Source of the DNA: Brienomyrus brachyistius
Lineage: Eukaryota; Chordata; Actinopteri; Osteoglossiformes; Mormyridae
Direction of reading: 5' to 3'
NCBI RefSeq assembly: GCF_023856365.1
Contig: NC_064540.1
Span: 14,533,191 to 14,597,190, forward strand
Length of the DNA stretch: 64,000 nucleotides
Shown here: piece by piece, positions 11,359 to 23,870 of the stretch
Position numbering within the stretch: position 1 is the first letter of the stretch
How the letters are laid out: each line of letters opens with the position of its first letter
Notes under the pieces: generated by a model
Databases searched by the model: none
Told to the model about the DNA's origin: nothing
The model's input: only the letters and a program-made list of their open reading frames with translations
Position numbers and translations under genes: made by a program

Positions 11359-13338
11359 AATTCACTCACAACACCTACACACAGAACTTTAGTGGGGAGG
11401 GCCTTTTGGGGTATAAAGGGGGGTGAAGAACTGTCCATAATTTGTATCTGAGCTGCCTTTCAGTACCCGGTGTGTCTCTCTACACTGCATTACATTATAT
11501 TATTTGTACTGTTCAATAAACCACCATTTTACTGAAACTGCAGAGACTCTGCAAGTGGATTCCATACAGGTTGGACGTTGAATAGCTGCGCTGGGTAAAT
11601 CTTATACAGTACGTACCTCTTGGTCAAACATGAAAACATGCATCGCAATCATAATCAAATCAAAATAATTCAATCAAACACAAAATATATGATGATAATA
11701 CAATCAAAATGAAAAACATCAAACTTTTTGGTGGCCATCTTGTTACGTTTCATTCAATGCGTATATTTCACCCTTGATCTGAACTGAGTTGCTATCGGAT
11801 GGAAACTTCAGCTAGCAACAGAGAGAGCGAAAGGCTGCCGGCTTTCAGTTTTGTTTTACGTGGCCTTTAAGAATGCCACACTTTATAATAAGAAATCGTA
11901 CTGGTCACGGTGTGCAAAGGCCTTTGACTGCAAAGGCTAATTTGGAGTAAGGAGTTTACAGAGACTTGTTAGTGTGCGTGCACTGAGGTAGATGGAATGA
12001 AAACCTCAGTTTCTGAGTTATATTCGCCTTGGAGATGGAAAACAAGCCGTGAAATGATGGAGAGGGATTCAATCATGACCTTCCTTCCGAGCAAGCACAG
12101 CCAGACAATGCCACGTTGAAAGATATCGGATTCCATCAGCCACAGAAATAACAGAGTATAATATACCATTTCTGCTTTTTCCAAGTTGTGAGAAGACGGT
12201 TTTTAAATCTAAATTGATTGGTTATTAGATGCGTTTTTGTGATGAGGATTTGAAATGTGGGATGGGGCAGTGTTGATGTATTCTAAGCTCTGTCAGGAAC
12301 TGTATCAAAGGCGGGGCACCACCAGCTGATGTTAATGTAAATAAGCCCCCCCCCCAGACAGTGCAGACAGTGTCTGTGCCTCATAGGTATGCTGCCTATA
12401 GCCTTGACTGTGAGATGTTTGCAGAAGCGGGGCTGACCATGGCACAGAAGCCATCCCATGTGACAGAAACAAAATACTCTCACTGCTGGCGTAAGCAGCA
12501 TCTTCTTACAGGGACCAGAAACGGCCTCAACCGTTTCCTATCAAAGAGGGGAGACTTCTGCGACTTCTTGGTGGTACACGGTGCAGTTAAGGGCATAACA
12601 GGCAATCTGTGCCGCCGATATGATGAGTTTTCAAACGTAAGTGCTCTCAGTGAGAAAAAATAACAGGCTGCCACGCTGGAGAGGAATTAAGTGTATGGCC
12701 TGTAGAGACCAGCTTAATTAAGCACTATTTCCTTTTCAAGCCATCCATATATGTTAGAATATTGCCGTAAAAAGGGAAAAGATGCTACGTAAGTATGTAG
12801 AGGAGGTGATATCTTTGAATATGGCAGGCAGAGCGGAGCGTAGGTGGGGCTCCTGACACGCGGGAGACGAGGGCAGACAGAGTCCGATTTGCATCACATA
12901 CTCCCTATTTGGCCTGTCCTGCCCTCCGGCTCTGTCCCCAGGATGAGCGACACAAAGTGCGGCAGTTCTGCAGACATGTTAGCTGGTTGTCTGTCTGGAA
13001 CAGGGACCTACAGTGCTGTTCACCTTACTGTCACCAGCTGGTCCCCTAGAGTCCACATCTTTATGGAATGTAGATGAATCACCAGCTAGTTTCCTCCAAC
13101 GGGATCCTACAGGGGGGTTCATGCTGACGCTGTCCAAGGCTATAACCTGGGGCCCCAGCAAACATGAGGGCACCCCCACCTCGGGAAAAAGGGAACAATC
13201 AATTAAATCAGCAACACTTGCTGATAATAGCTAGGGGCTGTCCCTGGAATCATCCTCACACGCAGTTTTCAGTTAGCAGAATGAAAGCAGGTTCTTTCCA
13301 ACCTGGGCTGCACAGTCCAAGGTGATTGTAGAATGGGT

Positions 13339-13990
13339 CCGCTTTTCCAGAACCACAAACTTCTGTCGCATTCCCACCACAGGAACTCTAACCAATTGTG
13401 GTTTCTAAGAGGTAGTTCACTATGTTTTTTTTAGTTCCTTCAATCGAAAAGTTCCTTCGACCATGAACTACTGGGTGGGGCTTATAGCAATGAACTTACT
13501 GATTGGCTGACACAAGTAGCAGGGTTAAGTTGGAAGTTATGCAGAAGTGCAATGAAACTTGCCAGTGCTTATTAGCAGAATAATACTTCATCGTTTGTTA
13601 TTTTGTGGAAAATGGTAGATCAACCTGCTGGTCAGATTTAATAATGAATTATTAGTGAGCCAGAGGTCATACAAATGAATCATAAGTAAAAGGCTGTGTC
13701 CAGGTTCGATTGCGATTGACCTTCCCAATAACTAACATAACAACTTATTTATTCTCCTTAGTTTTGGTGTGGTGGTGTAGATTCTTTAATGTGAAATTAT
13801 AAGTGAAGTTTAACCTATGAGCTTTTCGTGTCTCCTATGCTTGTTCAGCATAAAGGTTCCAGTTCCTGTTGTGCGGAGTGAAAGCGACACACGAAAGCGG
13901 CCAAGAGCAATAAAAAGTCCCCCGTGTAGATGACCCAGGACCTCAGAACCAGGAACTAAGTTCCTGAATTTTGGTGGAAAAGCACCTACT
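13339..13990. mobile_element. Possible non-autonomous PIF/Harbinger-like element
   Basis: The left side has gcttttccagaacc followed by ccaccacaggaact. The right side, reverse complemented, reads ggtgcttttccaccaaaattcaggaactta. Such ttccacc/aggaact terminal inverted repeats are common in fish Harbinger-type MITEs. The ends are degraded and no clear 3-bp target duplication was fixed, so the boundaries are approximate. Confidence 0.4.
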
Positions 13991-14825
13991 GTCATCCCAG
14001 ATTCGTGGTTGTTGGCCCATAGCTCCGTTTTATTTTCATTGGGGGGTCCCTGGTTCAAAACCAGGTGAAAACCCCTGAATTTTTATAAATATCTGAGATA
14101 AACAGGCCCAGGTGATCCGCTTTTCCTGCTTGTTCATATATGAGGTCATTAAATCATTTAACCCCGTAAAGTGACACACCCACAGACATACAAATAGACT
14201 GTGCCTGCCATGCACATGAGGTGCTGAGCGCGTTGGTAACCCCCCCCGATATTACTCAGCACATCCCTGGGGGGGGGGGGCGGGGGGGAGGCTGCCAGGG
14301 CGTGAGACACAGATTAATCAGATTTAATGCAAGCAAGACTCACTCTCATTATGTTCATTGGAACTGGTAATCTACCATGACGAGCACAAATCTGCTGGTC
14401 CCATGACTCCAGACTGTGAAGCCCCAGACCAGGAACCCCCCCAGAGGCAAGTCCCGTGGGGGAGGGGCAGCAAAGACATCCCGCTGCAAGCACTTTAAAA
14501 GGCCAAGTTCAAATCAGGCAGTGTGCAGCCTGCTTTGGCCGGGACAGGGCGCATACCTACAAGGCTGCAGGAGAGCTGCCCGCCAAAGGGTCATTCTTTG
14601 GGGTACAGCGTTAACAAATAATTACCAAAGACAGCCATAGTGGCTTTGGCACAAGGGAGCTGCTGTTTTGATCTGGGAAAGAGGAATAAAGTCGGGCCCT
14701 GTGGTCTGGCGTATGGACACACGTGTGGACAGGCAACTGGACAGGCCTGTCATGCGACTTCACCCACAGCAGAATGCCAGAGCACCCCCAGCTCACCCCA
14801 CCCACAACTTTACTGAAAATTTGCT

Positions 14826-14945
14826 AGTAAGCATCCATCCATCCATCCATCCATCCATCCATTCATTCATCCGTTCTCCTCTCTTCAGCTCTTTACCCCG
14901 AACTGAGTCTGGAGGTACGTGACCGCTAGGCAGGAGAAACCCTGC
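14826..14945 (-). mobile_element. L2-like tail, minus orientation, with (ATCC)n
   Basis: A (CATC)n run at about 14832-14862 followed by decayed sequence in the order expected for a reversed (GGAT)n-tailed L2-like element. The body is poorly preserved. Confidence 0.5.
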
Positions 14946-15806
14946 AAGGGTTGCATGTCCATCACAGAGACACACTAAATATGGAATTATTTAGTTTTAT
15001 TCCCGTTTCCTCTGGGGTCCTTATTTACTACCAGAGACCACAGAAGAATAAGTGGCCTAGGAGGCTGTGAGAGGGCACAGCGCAGATGTACCTCTGAGTG
15101 TATTCCCCCAACTGTTCCCAAAGGCAGACTGTGAGACTGTGAAAGTGTTAGTTGTTAATGATTCTTTCCAGGAAACTGAGGAGACTATTTCAGCTGAAAT
15201 AGCTCTGAAAGGTCACTGACACAGAACGCCGCCTACCCACAACAAAATCTCTGTGACACCCACAACTCACTGTAGCCCCCAGGTGCATCAGAGCCAATCA
15301 TTGTGTTGTTGTTTGGTTACGGCTCACAGAAACAGGAAGTAAGGGCTGCGTAGTCCCCCACTGCCAATATTTACACTGTTCTCTCATTCTTTACTGTGTA
15401 TAAGGCTCAGTCAGTACCCAAAATGAGACTGGCTACATGTGCACTCACAGAAAGCTCTAGGATGCTTGCTCAGTTCTACAATGTAGCAAATTTATTGCTT
15501 TTACGAGAAAATTCAATTGAACAGCAATGTTTAACATATGCATCTTCCACAAATTTTCGTTTTATTAAGTGTCATAATTTTTTTCCCATTTTACAGTCAT
15601 CATCACTGACTCCCAAAGGGATACTAAACACAAATATTTGGTGTTTGATGTTATTGCAAAGGTGTTACTAATTAAAAAAATACCAAGTAAGACAGCTTGT
15701 CAATTAACTTTTTAACTCAGAACAGCTTTTAGAAGTATAATTTGGGTTTCAATGTGTTTCTACTCAAAATGAATGTTTTACATAAAACTACTGGTTGCTT
15801 TTAATG

Positions 15807-15807
<1 letters not shown>

Positions 15808-15869
<62 letters not shown>
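15808..15869. repeat. (TA)n(TG)n microsatellite
   Basis: About 16 TA units passing directly into about 14 TG units. Confidence 0.97.
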
Positions 15870-15871
<2 letters not shown>

Positions 15872-17349
15872 CGAATGAAGTAATGATTTTTCTTATGAAA
15901 CCAATAAATTACCAATATTTTTACTGAATTAATAGAGCCTTTCTCTGAACACTCTACTGCCCAATTTAGCCCAAGGGAATGTAATTTTACACGAACTAAA
16001 CATTAAAAGAAGTGCAATTTCCGAATCGCTCCTTGTCGTTCCCTCTGAATCTTGCAGCTATACGAGATTCTGCCACGCTCTGCCAAGCAGAGATGGATGG
16101 GGAACTGACCTCGAAATGAACAGCAGCAGATCTGCATGCAGCCATTTACCATCTGCCCTTTGTTCCTGACCTAACTTTTCCCACCACACTGCGCATCCGC
16201 TGCATAAGCAGATAATATTCACCGCCCAGCATTTCCAAAGCAAATAATTTCATTACAACTCAGTTCATTTCCTTCCTGCATTTTCTCTCAGGTTCCACAG
16301 CGAATCCCACCAGGTTTCTGAGTTACATCATCTCATCTTTTGCTCTGAGGCTGGCAGCTATATGGGTCACCTAACTAGAAGGGTCTTTTATGGCAAAGTC
16401 ACCTGACCAGAGGCGGCAGGTGATTGGAGCACAGATAGCATTATAAACAATACTGCTAGCTTTCCATCCAGCAACACCAGTTAGGCATCTTTCTCCAGAG
16501 TAAAACAGCAGGTAGATGTGCTGCTTGGTAACATACTTCAACCCAGGGACTTCTTCTGATAGACAGCAGCATGATCTTTATACTTTATCTGGAGCTGAAT
16601 TGTATTTAACCAATCGAACTCAGCATGTATTTTTAAGGACCTGTGTTGCAGGGTCTGGTAAGTCAGGCTTGTTGTTCAGTGTGATTTTTATCAGTTGATG
16701 AAGTTAGTTTTAATGACACAATTACTCAAGTAATGAACCAGTTCCGTTTTTAACAGTTTAGAACTTATCCATGCAGGAATGTCAGTCGGATGAACAGGAT
16801 TTATCTGAAAGAAGGATTAGTCAATTAGTCTGATGACTCACGGACCTAATGTTTACCCCCATCGCCATCATATGCCGCAGATGTTTCATGCAATTTTAAC
16901 CAAACCTCACTTGGTCATTTGCCACACCAGGATTCAGCAACTGTCACTGGGGTATTGCTCAGTGCAACAGGAGTGCTATGCACTTTTGATGAAACTGTAT
17001 TACAGTTTGTGTTGCCCGACACACATTTGTCCACATTTTCTGTGTCTCGAAAATGTTATACAGGTGCTCTTTGACGTATAGTGAGCTTACATTCCGAAGA
17101 ACCAATTGCAAGTGGAAAATCTCATAAGCTGAATATGGATACAATAAATAAATAACTAAATAACTAGTGTCACTGTACAAGTATATAAATAATTCCTGTA
17201 ACTAACTAAATACCTGTAGTTGAAAAGTAAATTAATGAAAGCTAGTTTATTTGGTTAAACACCAAATGTCCACAAACAGTATATGAGGGACTTGTAACAG
17301 GGACATGAATACAAAGACTAAAAAGAGGTAACAAGCAACAGCTAGAAAA

Positions 17350-18469
17350 TACCTAGAAAAACAGGAGGGTCAGGCGGACATGCCTGACAGGACGTAACAC
17401 CTAGAAAAACAGGAGGGTCAGGCGGACATGCCTGACAGGACGTAACACCTAGAAAAACAGGAGGGTCAGGCGGACATGCCTGACAGGACGCAACACCTAG
17501 AAAAACAGGAGGGTCTGGCGGACATGCCTGACAGGACGTAACACCTAGAGAAACAGGAGGGTCAGGCGGACATGCCTGACAGGACGTAACACCTAGAGAA
17601 ACAGGAGGGTCAGGCGGACATGCCTGACAGGACGTAACACCTAGAGAAACAGGAGGGTCAGGCGGACATGCCTGACAGGACGTAACACCTAGAAAAACAG
17701 GAGGGTCAGGCGGACATGCCTGACAGGACGTAACACCTAGAGAAACAGGAGGGTCAGGTGGACATGCCTGACAGGACGTAACACCTAGAGAAACAGGAGG
17801 GTCAGGCGGACATGCCTGACAGGACGTAACACCTAGAAAAACAGGAGGGTCAGGCGGACATGCCTGACAGGACGTAACACCTAGAAAAACAGGAGGGTCA
17901 GGCGGACATGCCTGACAGGACGCAACACCTAGAGAAACAGGAGGGTCAGGCGGACATGCCTGACAGGACGTAACACCTAGAGAAACAGGAGGGTCAGGCG
18001 GACATGCCTGACAGGACGTAACACCTAGAAAAACAGGAAGGTCAGGCGGACATGCCTGACAGGACGTAACACCTAGAAAAACAGGAGGGTCAGGCGGACA
18101 TGCCTGACAGGACGTAACACCTAGAAAAACAGGAGGGTCAGGCGGACATGCCTGACAGGACGTAACACCTAGAAAAACAGGAGGGTCAGGCGGACATGCC
18201 TGACAGGACGCAACACCTAGAAAAACAGGAGGGTCAGGCGGACATGCCTGACAGGACGTAACACCTAGAGAAACAGGAGGGTCAGGCGGACATGCCTGAC
18301 AGGACGTAACACCTAGAAAAACAGGAGGGTCAGGCGGACATGCCTGACAGGACGTAACACCTAGAGAAACAGGAGGGTCAGGCGGACATGCCTGACAGGA
18401 CGTAACACCTAGAGAAACAGGAGGGTCAGGCGGACATGCCTGACAGGACGTAACACCTAGAAAAACAGG
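17350..18469. repeat. 48-bp minisatellite, about 23 copies, each with a short hairpin
   Basis: The unit is cctagaaaaacaggagggtc, then aggcggacatgcctgacagg, then acgtaaca. Copies differ at a few sites: agaaaaac versus agagaaac, and cgtaac versus cgcaac. Every unit contains gtcaggc-ggacat-gcctgac, a perfect 7-bp inverted repeat with a 6-nt loop. Because 48 is divisible by three and the unit has no stop in one frame, a 378-codon open frame appears on the minus strand. It has no start context, homology or splice logic and is an artefact. Confidence 0.98.
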
Positions 18470-18667
18470 GGTGGGCATCCTGGGTGGGCATCGGTGGCAT
18501 TATCAGGATGCCATCCTGGGGTGGGCATTACTGGGGGAGAGGCATTTGGGTGAGCCCTTCCCACTTGTAGCCATGCCCCCCCATGGTCATGAAGTTTGTA
18601 AAGTCTAGTCCAGATTCCTGGATAGACATGTCTAAACATGGGTCAAGGGTGAGGCCATGACCCAGGT

Positions 18668-18823
18668 CAGCGATTTCCAACCCGGTTCTCAGGGACCCAC
18701 AGACCATCCTGGTTTTTGCTCCCTCCTAGTTCCCTGCCAGACAGTTCACATTTTTAGGGGGCTGGGAGGTAGCAAAAACGTGGACTGCTTGCAGGTCCCT
18801 GAGGACAGGATTGGGAAAAACTG
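18668..18823. mobile_element. Small hAT-like MITE
   Basis: The left end cagcgatttccaacccggtt and the right end, reverse complemented cagtttttcccaatcctgtc, form imperfect terminal inverted repeats followed by a shared ctcagggacc block. The flanks acccaggt and ccccaggg match at 6 of 8 positions, as for an old 8-bp hAT target duplication. There is no coding capacity. Confidence 0.65.
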
Positions 18824-19802
18824 CCCCAGGGTAAAAGGGGGTCAGACTAGTATGTACCATCTGCCTTCATCTCAAAACTGCTATCCCTCCTGCGCTGAAC
18901 AATTCAATCTTTCTAGAAGGGTACATTACAAGGAAGACAAAGAAATAATCCAAAGCTTGCCTCAGACTCACAGGCATTTAGACATTAATAATGTGTAAGC
19001 ATCAAGCAAATTTATCAAGGCTCGCTTAGGGAAAGAGGGAACCGGTGTGGGCAAGAGCCGAAGTTCCCTCCCGCGTCAATTCAGCCCATGGAGGCTTTAG
19101 TGTTTGGACTGAACAACTGCCCCCCCCCCCCAGCAGCCCACGCGCCCACTGATAATCCCCATGGCAATGGGAGCTTCAGTCAAGCCACACCAGCATCACC
19201 ACAGGCTGAAGGGCAGCACAGAGGAAGAGAGAGAGCTTGTGCAGACAGAGAAAGGCCAGGGTTTGGTTCTGTTGTTGATCCGGACCTCATTCAGCTGAAG
19301 GTAATGGATTCCATTGAAGTTGCTTGGCTCTGGCTCCCTGCCCTGAAACAACTCTGTCTGCTAAAGAAATAAGGAGGGACCATAACAAAGTTCTCTTAGC
19401 AAATTCAATTCCTAAGCTATATTTTAGACGTAACAATTTTATGTCACACAGTCTGCTGCAGAAGAAGAGATTGATCTGCAATTTTTGCCCCATTGCCCAA
19501 TCTGAGTGAGAGCATTTGCAAGCCCTCTGGGCATTTTTTTAATAACTCATGCACTCTCTCACCACCCAAATAACTGGCCAAGAGGCATTATCATAAAGCA
19601 CCCAGAGCCCTGAGCATTTGAGCGCAGAAGAAAATCCTCTGGAAACTGTTAACCTGGTGGAGTAGGTGTCCCTCATATACGCCAGGGCTGAGGTAAACAT
19701 GCTTGTATCTGAGCTGAGATCCAGTTGCAAAGCTCGTTTAAGGCTGGGGCAGGAAGTGTGTTACTTCCCTTTTCTTCTAAAGTAGTTCCCTAAAAAGCTA
19801 TC

Positions 19803-20003
19803 TATCCATCCATCCATCCACTATTTTCTAACTGCTCAGGTATGTGGGCCCATATTATCCTTAACCTTAACATCGTTTGTTGTTTGTTTGGTCAGGCAGT
19901 CCTGGACGCTCCTGGGACAGACTCCTGGTGACCCTTTCAAGGATAAGGGTTTAGAAGAGGGACAGACAATTGGATGAATGTCTGGATAGATGGATGGATA
20001 GAT
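19803..20003. mobile_element. Two inverted L2-like tails
   Basis: A (ATCC)n start at 19803 and a tail ending in ggatagatggatggataga at about 20003 face outwards around a core containing ctggtgaccctttcaaggat. The same arrangement occurs at 39002-39200. Confidence 0.5.
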
Positions 20004-20379
20004 ATTCTGTGTGTTCTTTAAAATGATCAGCTTTTATAGATGATGTTAATTACTTGTATAGTATGCTGTAAAGTTAATTTCAGGCATAAATTCTTCCAGT
20101 ACTCCTCCAGAATGTTCCATCATATTTATAGTACGTAGCTATATTTTTGCTCTCACAAACACCAGCGGCAGCATTCAGTGAATATGTGTTTCCTGCATGT
20201 CTCACTTTGAGCCTGAAAGGGCCTGTCAGTGGCCTTTACTTAGCCCAGCCTGTTACGTCAGATCAGCACAAAGGCAGACATGCCCCTACACACAAATATT
20301 CTTATAAACCTAAATCATAAAGATGGGCCAGCCTTATCCAATTAAATGTTTTGAATCAGTGAGTGACAGGGGAGGGGCA

Positions 20380-20560
20380 CTCCGGGAGCCAATGAGTGAC
20401 CTTGCCCCTTTATCCACCCCTGGATATATTTGGCAGACGCTTCTGTCCAAAGTGACATATGTGAGCGGAAAGCGGGGGGTCAGAGAGCAGGTCAGCCAGC
20501 ATTCAGTGCCCCGCAAGCACTTGGTTTTAACCTACTAAGCTAACACACCAGCCTCCTACT
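20380..20560 (-). mobile_element. SINE remnant, minus orientation
   Basis: Reverse strand: ggctggtgtgttagcttagt as the head, a decayed promoter region, and the phrase tggatatatttggcagacgc on the plus strand, common in fish SINE 3' halves. The copy is degraded. Confidence 0.55.
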
Positions 20561-21689
20561 ATCGCTACCATTGCCATCCTCTGGTCTGCTTCTCCAGTTG
20601 AGGGATAAATCTTCAGTAAACACTTATCCTTCAACCCAAAGCCAAAGCTGTTACATGCAGAGCACCAGAGTGGATTGGGTGAGACTTCAGTGTGGTAAAC
20701 TCACCTTACAGGCCATAAAGCATGCGAGGGGTCTGGCTGAATCTAAGGGCACCGGACCGGGCGGCCCTGCCTACCAGCGGATTGCAGCCCTGCCACGCGA
20801 CCCACAGAATCCACACGTTCCTGCAGTAAGGCTCCCTGCTAAAGGTCATCTCGGCCTGGCAGCCCACGCCGCGCTCACTGGCGACGGCTACCTACCACGT
20901 ATACCTGGGTGCTACACCTGACCCCCGCTGGATGAGTTGAAGCGAAGCAGCTTCTATAAACTGCCAGCTGCCTTATCCACTGGCAGCCTGAATCTAGGTC
21001 AGGTTTACTAGCGGCTGAAATCCCAGGAATGATTTGTAATCTAAAACTGCTAGATTTGGGTATTCTTACTAACGGAGAATAAGTTCATTTGGCTTTAAAA
21101 AGATTTTGAAAATGGAACCCACTAATCTACAAAACAATGACTGAAGCAGAGAAAATTTGATATGTACAGCCAATTGGTTTTACGAGTTTGCATCAATATT
21201 GATGCTGAGCAATGTACTGGCCCTGTGAGGCATCTCCCATCATCACTGGAGCTGGCATGTCGGACCAAGGCATGTAACCCTACGTCACTCAAGGGGGGGT
21301 ACATCATTTCTCTCTAAGAGACGAAATCTCCAGCAGTCCCATCGGCCACTTGCGGTCCGTGCCAGTGAGCATCGTCCTGAAGCACCCCCCCTCGGGTTCA
21401 ACAATCTAGCCTTCATTAAGACAAACAGCTGGGGACGATAAAAATGGGGAATTATTATTAACGGCATCATTTGCAAGCTTGGTCGGGTATGGAGGCTGAT
21501 GTGATGATGATGAAGAGTGATGGTACCGGTAAACTGGAATTTGTTTTTTTTCACATATCCCCATCTTGCTCTCCTGTTTAAGACATAGACACACGCATAA
21601 CACAGGGGGCAGGGAAGCCGAGCACAGGACCAGCCACACATCAAGCATCCCTGTGGAATTTTTCATGGGGGGAAGATATGGACCTTGTT

Positions 21690-21800
21690 CCAGGCCAAGT
21701 AGAAATGAGGCTATTCTGCCAAGCACAAAATACAAACTGGCAACCTTCTGAGAACTGGCACAACCCGCTAACCTGCTGAGCCACACACTGCCCTGGGGAT
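21690..21800 (-). mobile_element. SINE head fragment, minus orientation
   Basis: Reverse strand reads agggcagtgtgtggctcagc then aggttagcgggttgtgccag, a tRNA-like A-box region (tggctcagcaggttag). Only the head is clear. Confidence 0.6.
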
Positions 21801-21874
21801 CTCTGTGATCTGACATCGATTGCTCCTGCCTGACACAAATTGAACACTGCCTTGTTTACTAAAGGTTCCCTCAG

Positions 21875-22070
21875 GCCTAGTGTCTGGCTCTGGGGGTTAG
21901 GACCCTGCAGTGGGAAGGTTGCTGGGTTAGGTTCTACTCCCAGCTAAGTAATCATATCATGGTTGGGCCTGTGACTGAGGTCCTTAACCCCAACAAAATA
22001 CTGCAGGGGGCCGTCCCAGTGCTCTTACTGCAAGCTCCTCACTCATATAGGTCTCATTAGGGAATAAGAT
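21875..22070 (+). mobile_element. SINE copy, plus orientation
   Basis: Head tgtctggctctgggggttag, B-box-like gctgggttaggttctactcc, and the family core gaggtccttaaccccaac near 21978. It ends near ctcctcactcatat. It belongs to the same family as 9785-9985 and 40655-40870. Confidence 0.65.
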
Positions 22071-22229
22071 GGAAGCTTAGCTGAAAACAAAAGCATTCAT
22101 GTCTAACCTATCTGTACAAATGGCAAACAGAAAATGTTTTTATCATGCTGCTAAACTCACAATTACTCATTTTTAAGCATGACCTGACATTTTGAAGTAA
22201 AGGAGGGATTCTCCTCCCAGCACTATTAA

Positions 22230-22852
22230 GGGGTTGAGGGCGGGAATCAAACCCATGCAAAGAGCCAAGGGTGTGCATCAAACCCACACAAGGGGCCAAG
22301 GGTGAGAATCAAATCCACATAAGAGCCCAATAGTGAGAATCAAACCCAAACAATGGGTCGAGAGTGGGAATCAAGCCCACCCAAAAGGCCCAGGGTGGGA
22401 ATAAAACCCATGCAAGGGGCAGAGGGTGGGAAGTGGCCAAGGGCAGGAATCAAACACACACCAAAGGCAGAAGGTGGGAATCAAACCCACACAAGGAGCC
22501 GAGGGCGATAATCCAAAAATCTAACCTAAGCAAGGGGCAGAGGGTGGGAATCAAACCCGCACAAGGAGCCGACGGAAGGAATCAAACCCAAGCAAGGGCC
22601 GATCGTGGTAATGAAACCCACACAAAGAGCAAAGAGTGGGTAATCAAACCCACGCATGGTGCAGATGGTAAGAATCAAACCAAAGCAAGGGGAGAGGGTG
22701 GGAATGAAACCCATATCAGGAGCCGAGAGCAGGAATCAAACCCATGCAAGGGGTCAATGGTGGGAATTAAACCCACGCAAAGGACCAAGGGTGGAAATTA
22801 AACCCAAGCATAAGGTTGATGGTGGGAATAAAACCCTGCAAGGGCCGAGATT
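22230..22852. repeat. 31-bp minisatellite with a B-box-like motif in each unit
   Basis: About 20 diverged copies of ggtgggaatcaaacccacac plus aaggggccaag. On the minus strand each unit reads gtgggtttgattcccacc, close to a Pol III B box. Copies differ by several substitutions and small indels, so the array is old. It gives only short spurious open frames. Confidence 0.93.
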
Positions 22853-22857
22853 GTACT

Positions 22858-23024
22858 TGGATGGTCACTGTGCTCACACAATCACTGTGCTGACATAGTC
22901 ACTGTGCTTCGATGGTTACTGTGCTCGCATGGTCACTGTGCTAACATGGTCACTGTCCTGACACATTCATTATGCTTGCATGATCACTGTCCTTGCATGG
23001 TTCCTGTCCTCGCCTGGTCACTTA
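22858..23024. repeat. 17-bp minisatellite
   Basis: About ten copies of a 17-bp unit of the type tcactgtgctcacatgg follow the 31-bp array after a few bases. Confidence 0.9.
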
Positions 23025-23633
23025 CAGCAGTAAGTCAGAGTCCCTGGCTTGTTTCATACACAGGAAGCTCCGGGCATGTGCTGAGCACAGAAGGCACATG
23101 GGAGGTCACCCAGCGAGGCTCCCAGGTTATACAGGTCCGAATTTCCTCAGTGGCTTTAAAGCCAGGAGATGAGTCATGTGACCATGCCATCCATGTCAAC
23201 ACGTAAGCAATCCATGGCAACACGTCCCCCAGCAAAACAGCACAGTCTCAGCAGCACATGCCATGATCCAAGAAGGAGATCTGACCCTTTTAATGAAATG
23301 GTTTACTGTTGGCAGGGCTGACCCACAGAGGGTCAGGGATCACATACATGTTTCGACCAGTAAAGTATCATGGTGGTCTTGGCGGGCATGGCCTAGGCTG
23401 GTGGAGTGTCCGGTGAGCGTCAAGGGTGACTGTAAATGTCAGCAAAAGTGAGGCGGACAGCCAGACCATTTATGACAAGCAGGGGGAGGTGGGAAGACAC
23501 ACGTGGGGAGAAGTCAAGTGTTCTTAGCCGGGGTATAAACACCCCAAACCTGAGGGCACACGTCAGCAACAGTGGATGCTAAAATACTGCTGCAAAGGCT
23601 ACCTGTAAAGTCGTAGCTTAATGTTGCGTGTTA

Positions 23634-23870
23634 CAACAACAACAACAACAACAAATGTATTTTTATATAGCGCATTATCACAACATTACATTGTCTCAAA
23701 GCGCTTTACAGTATCCTCACCCAAAACCCCCAGTGAGTAAGCCATAGGCGACAGTGGCAAGGAAAAACCTTGGGAGGGACCAGACTCAAAGGGGGAGCCC
23801 ATCCTCCAGGGGCCGGCAGGGATAGTCAAATAGAGAGATACGGCCTGGTCCAGTGGTTCAGTCGAAATTT
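23634..23870 (+). mobile_element. (CAA)n plus dispersed fish repeat fragment
   Basis: A (CAA)n run at 23634-23654 leads into tttttatatagcgcattatc, caaagcgctttacagtatcc and ggcaaggaaaaaccttggga. These phrases recur across fish genomes in one dispersed element. I cannot name the family with certainty. Confidence 0.5.

Noticed and set aside
14030..14075. A tRNA T-arm-like hairpin (cctggttcaaaaccagg)
   Set aside because: No acceptor stem, D-arm or anticodon arm could be assembled around it.
17350..18469. CRISPR-like array with palindromic repeats
   Set aside because: The repeats are contiguous with no unique spacers, no cas genes are present, and the context is a vertebrate intron.
17342..18478. 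A 378-codon open frame on the minus strand with 16-residue repeats
   Set aside because: It is the direct consequence of a stop-free 48-bp tandem repeat; it has no homology, splice context or non-repeat coding flank.
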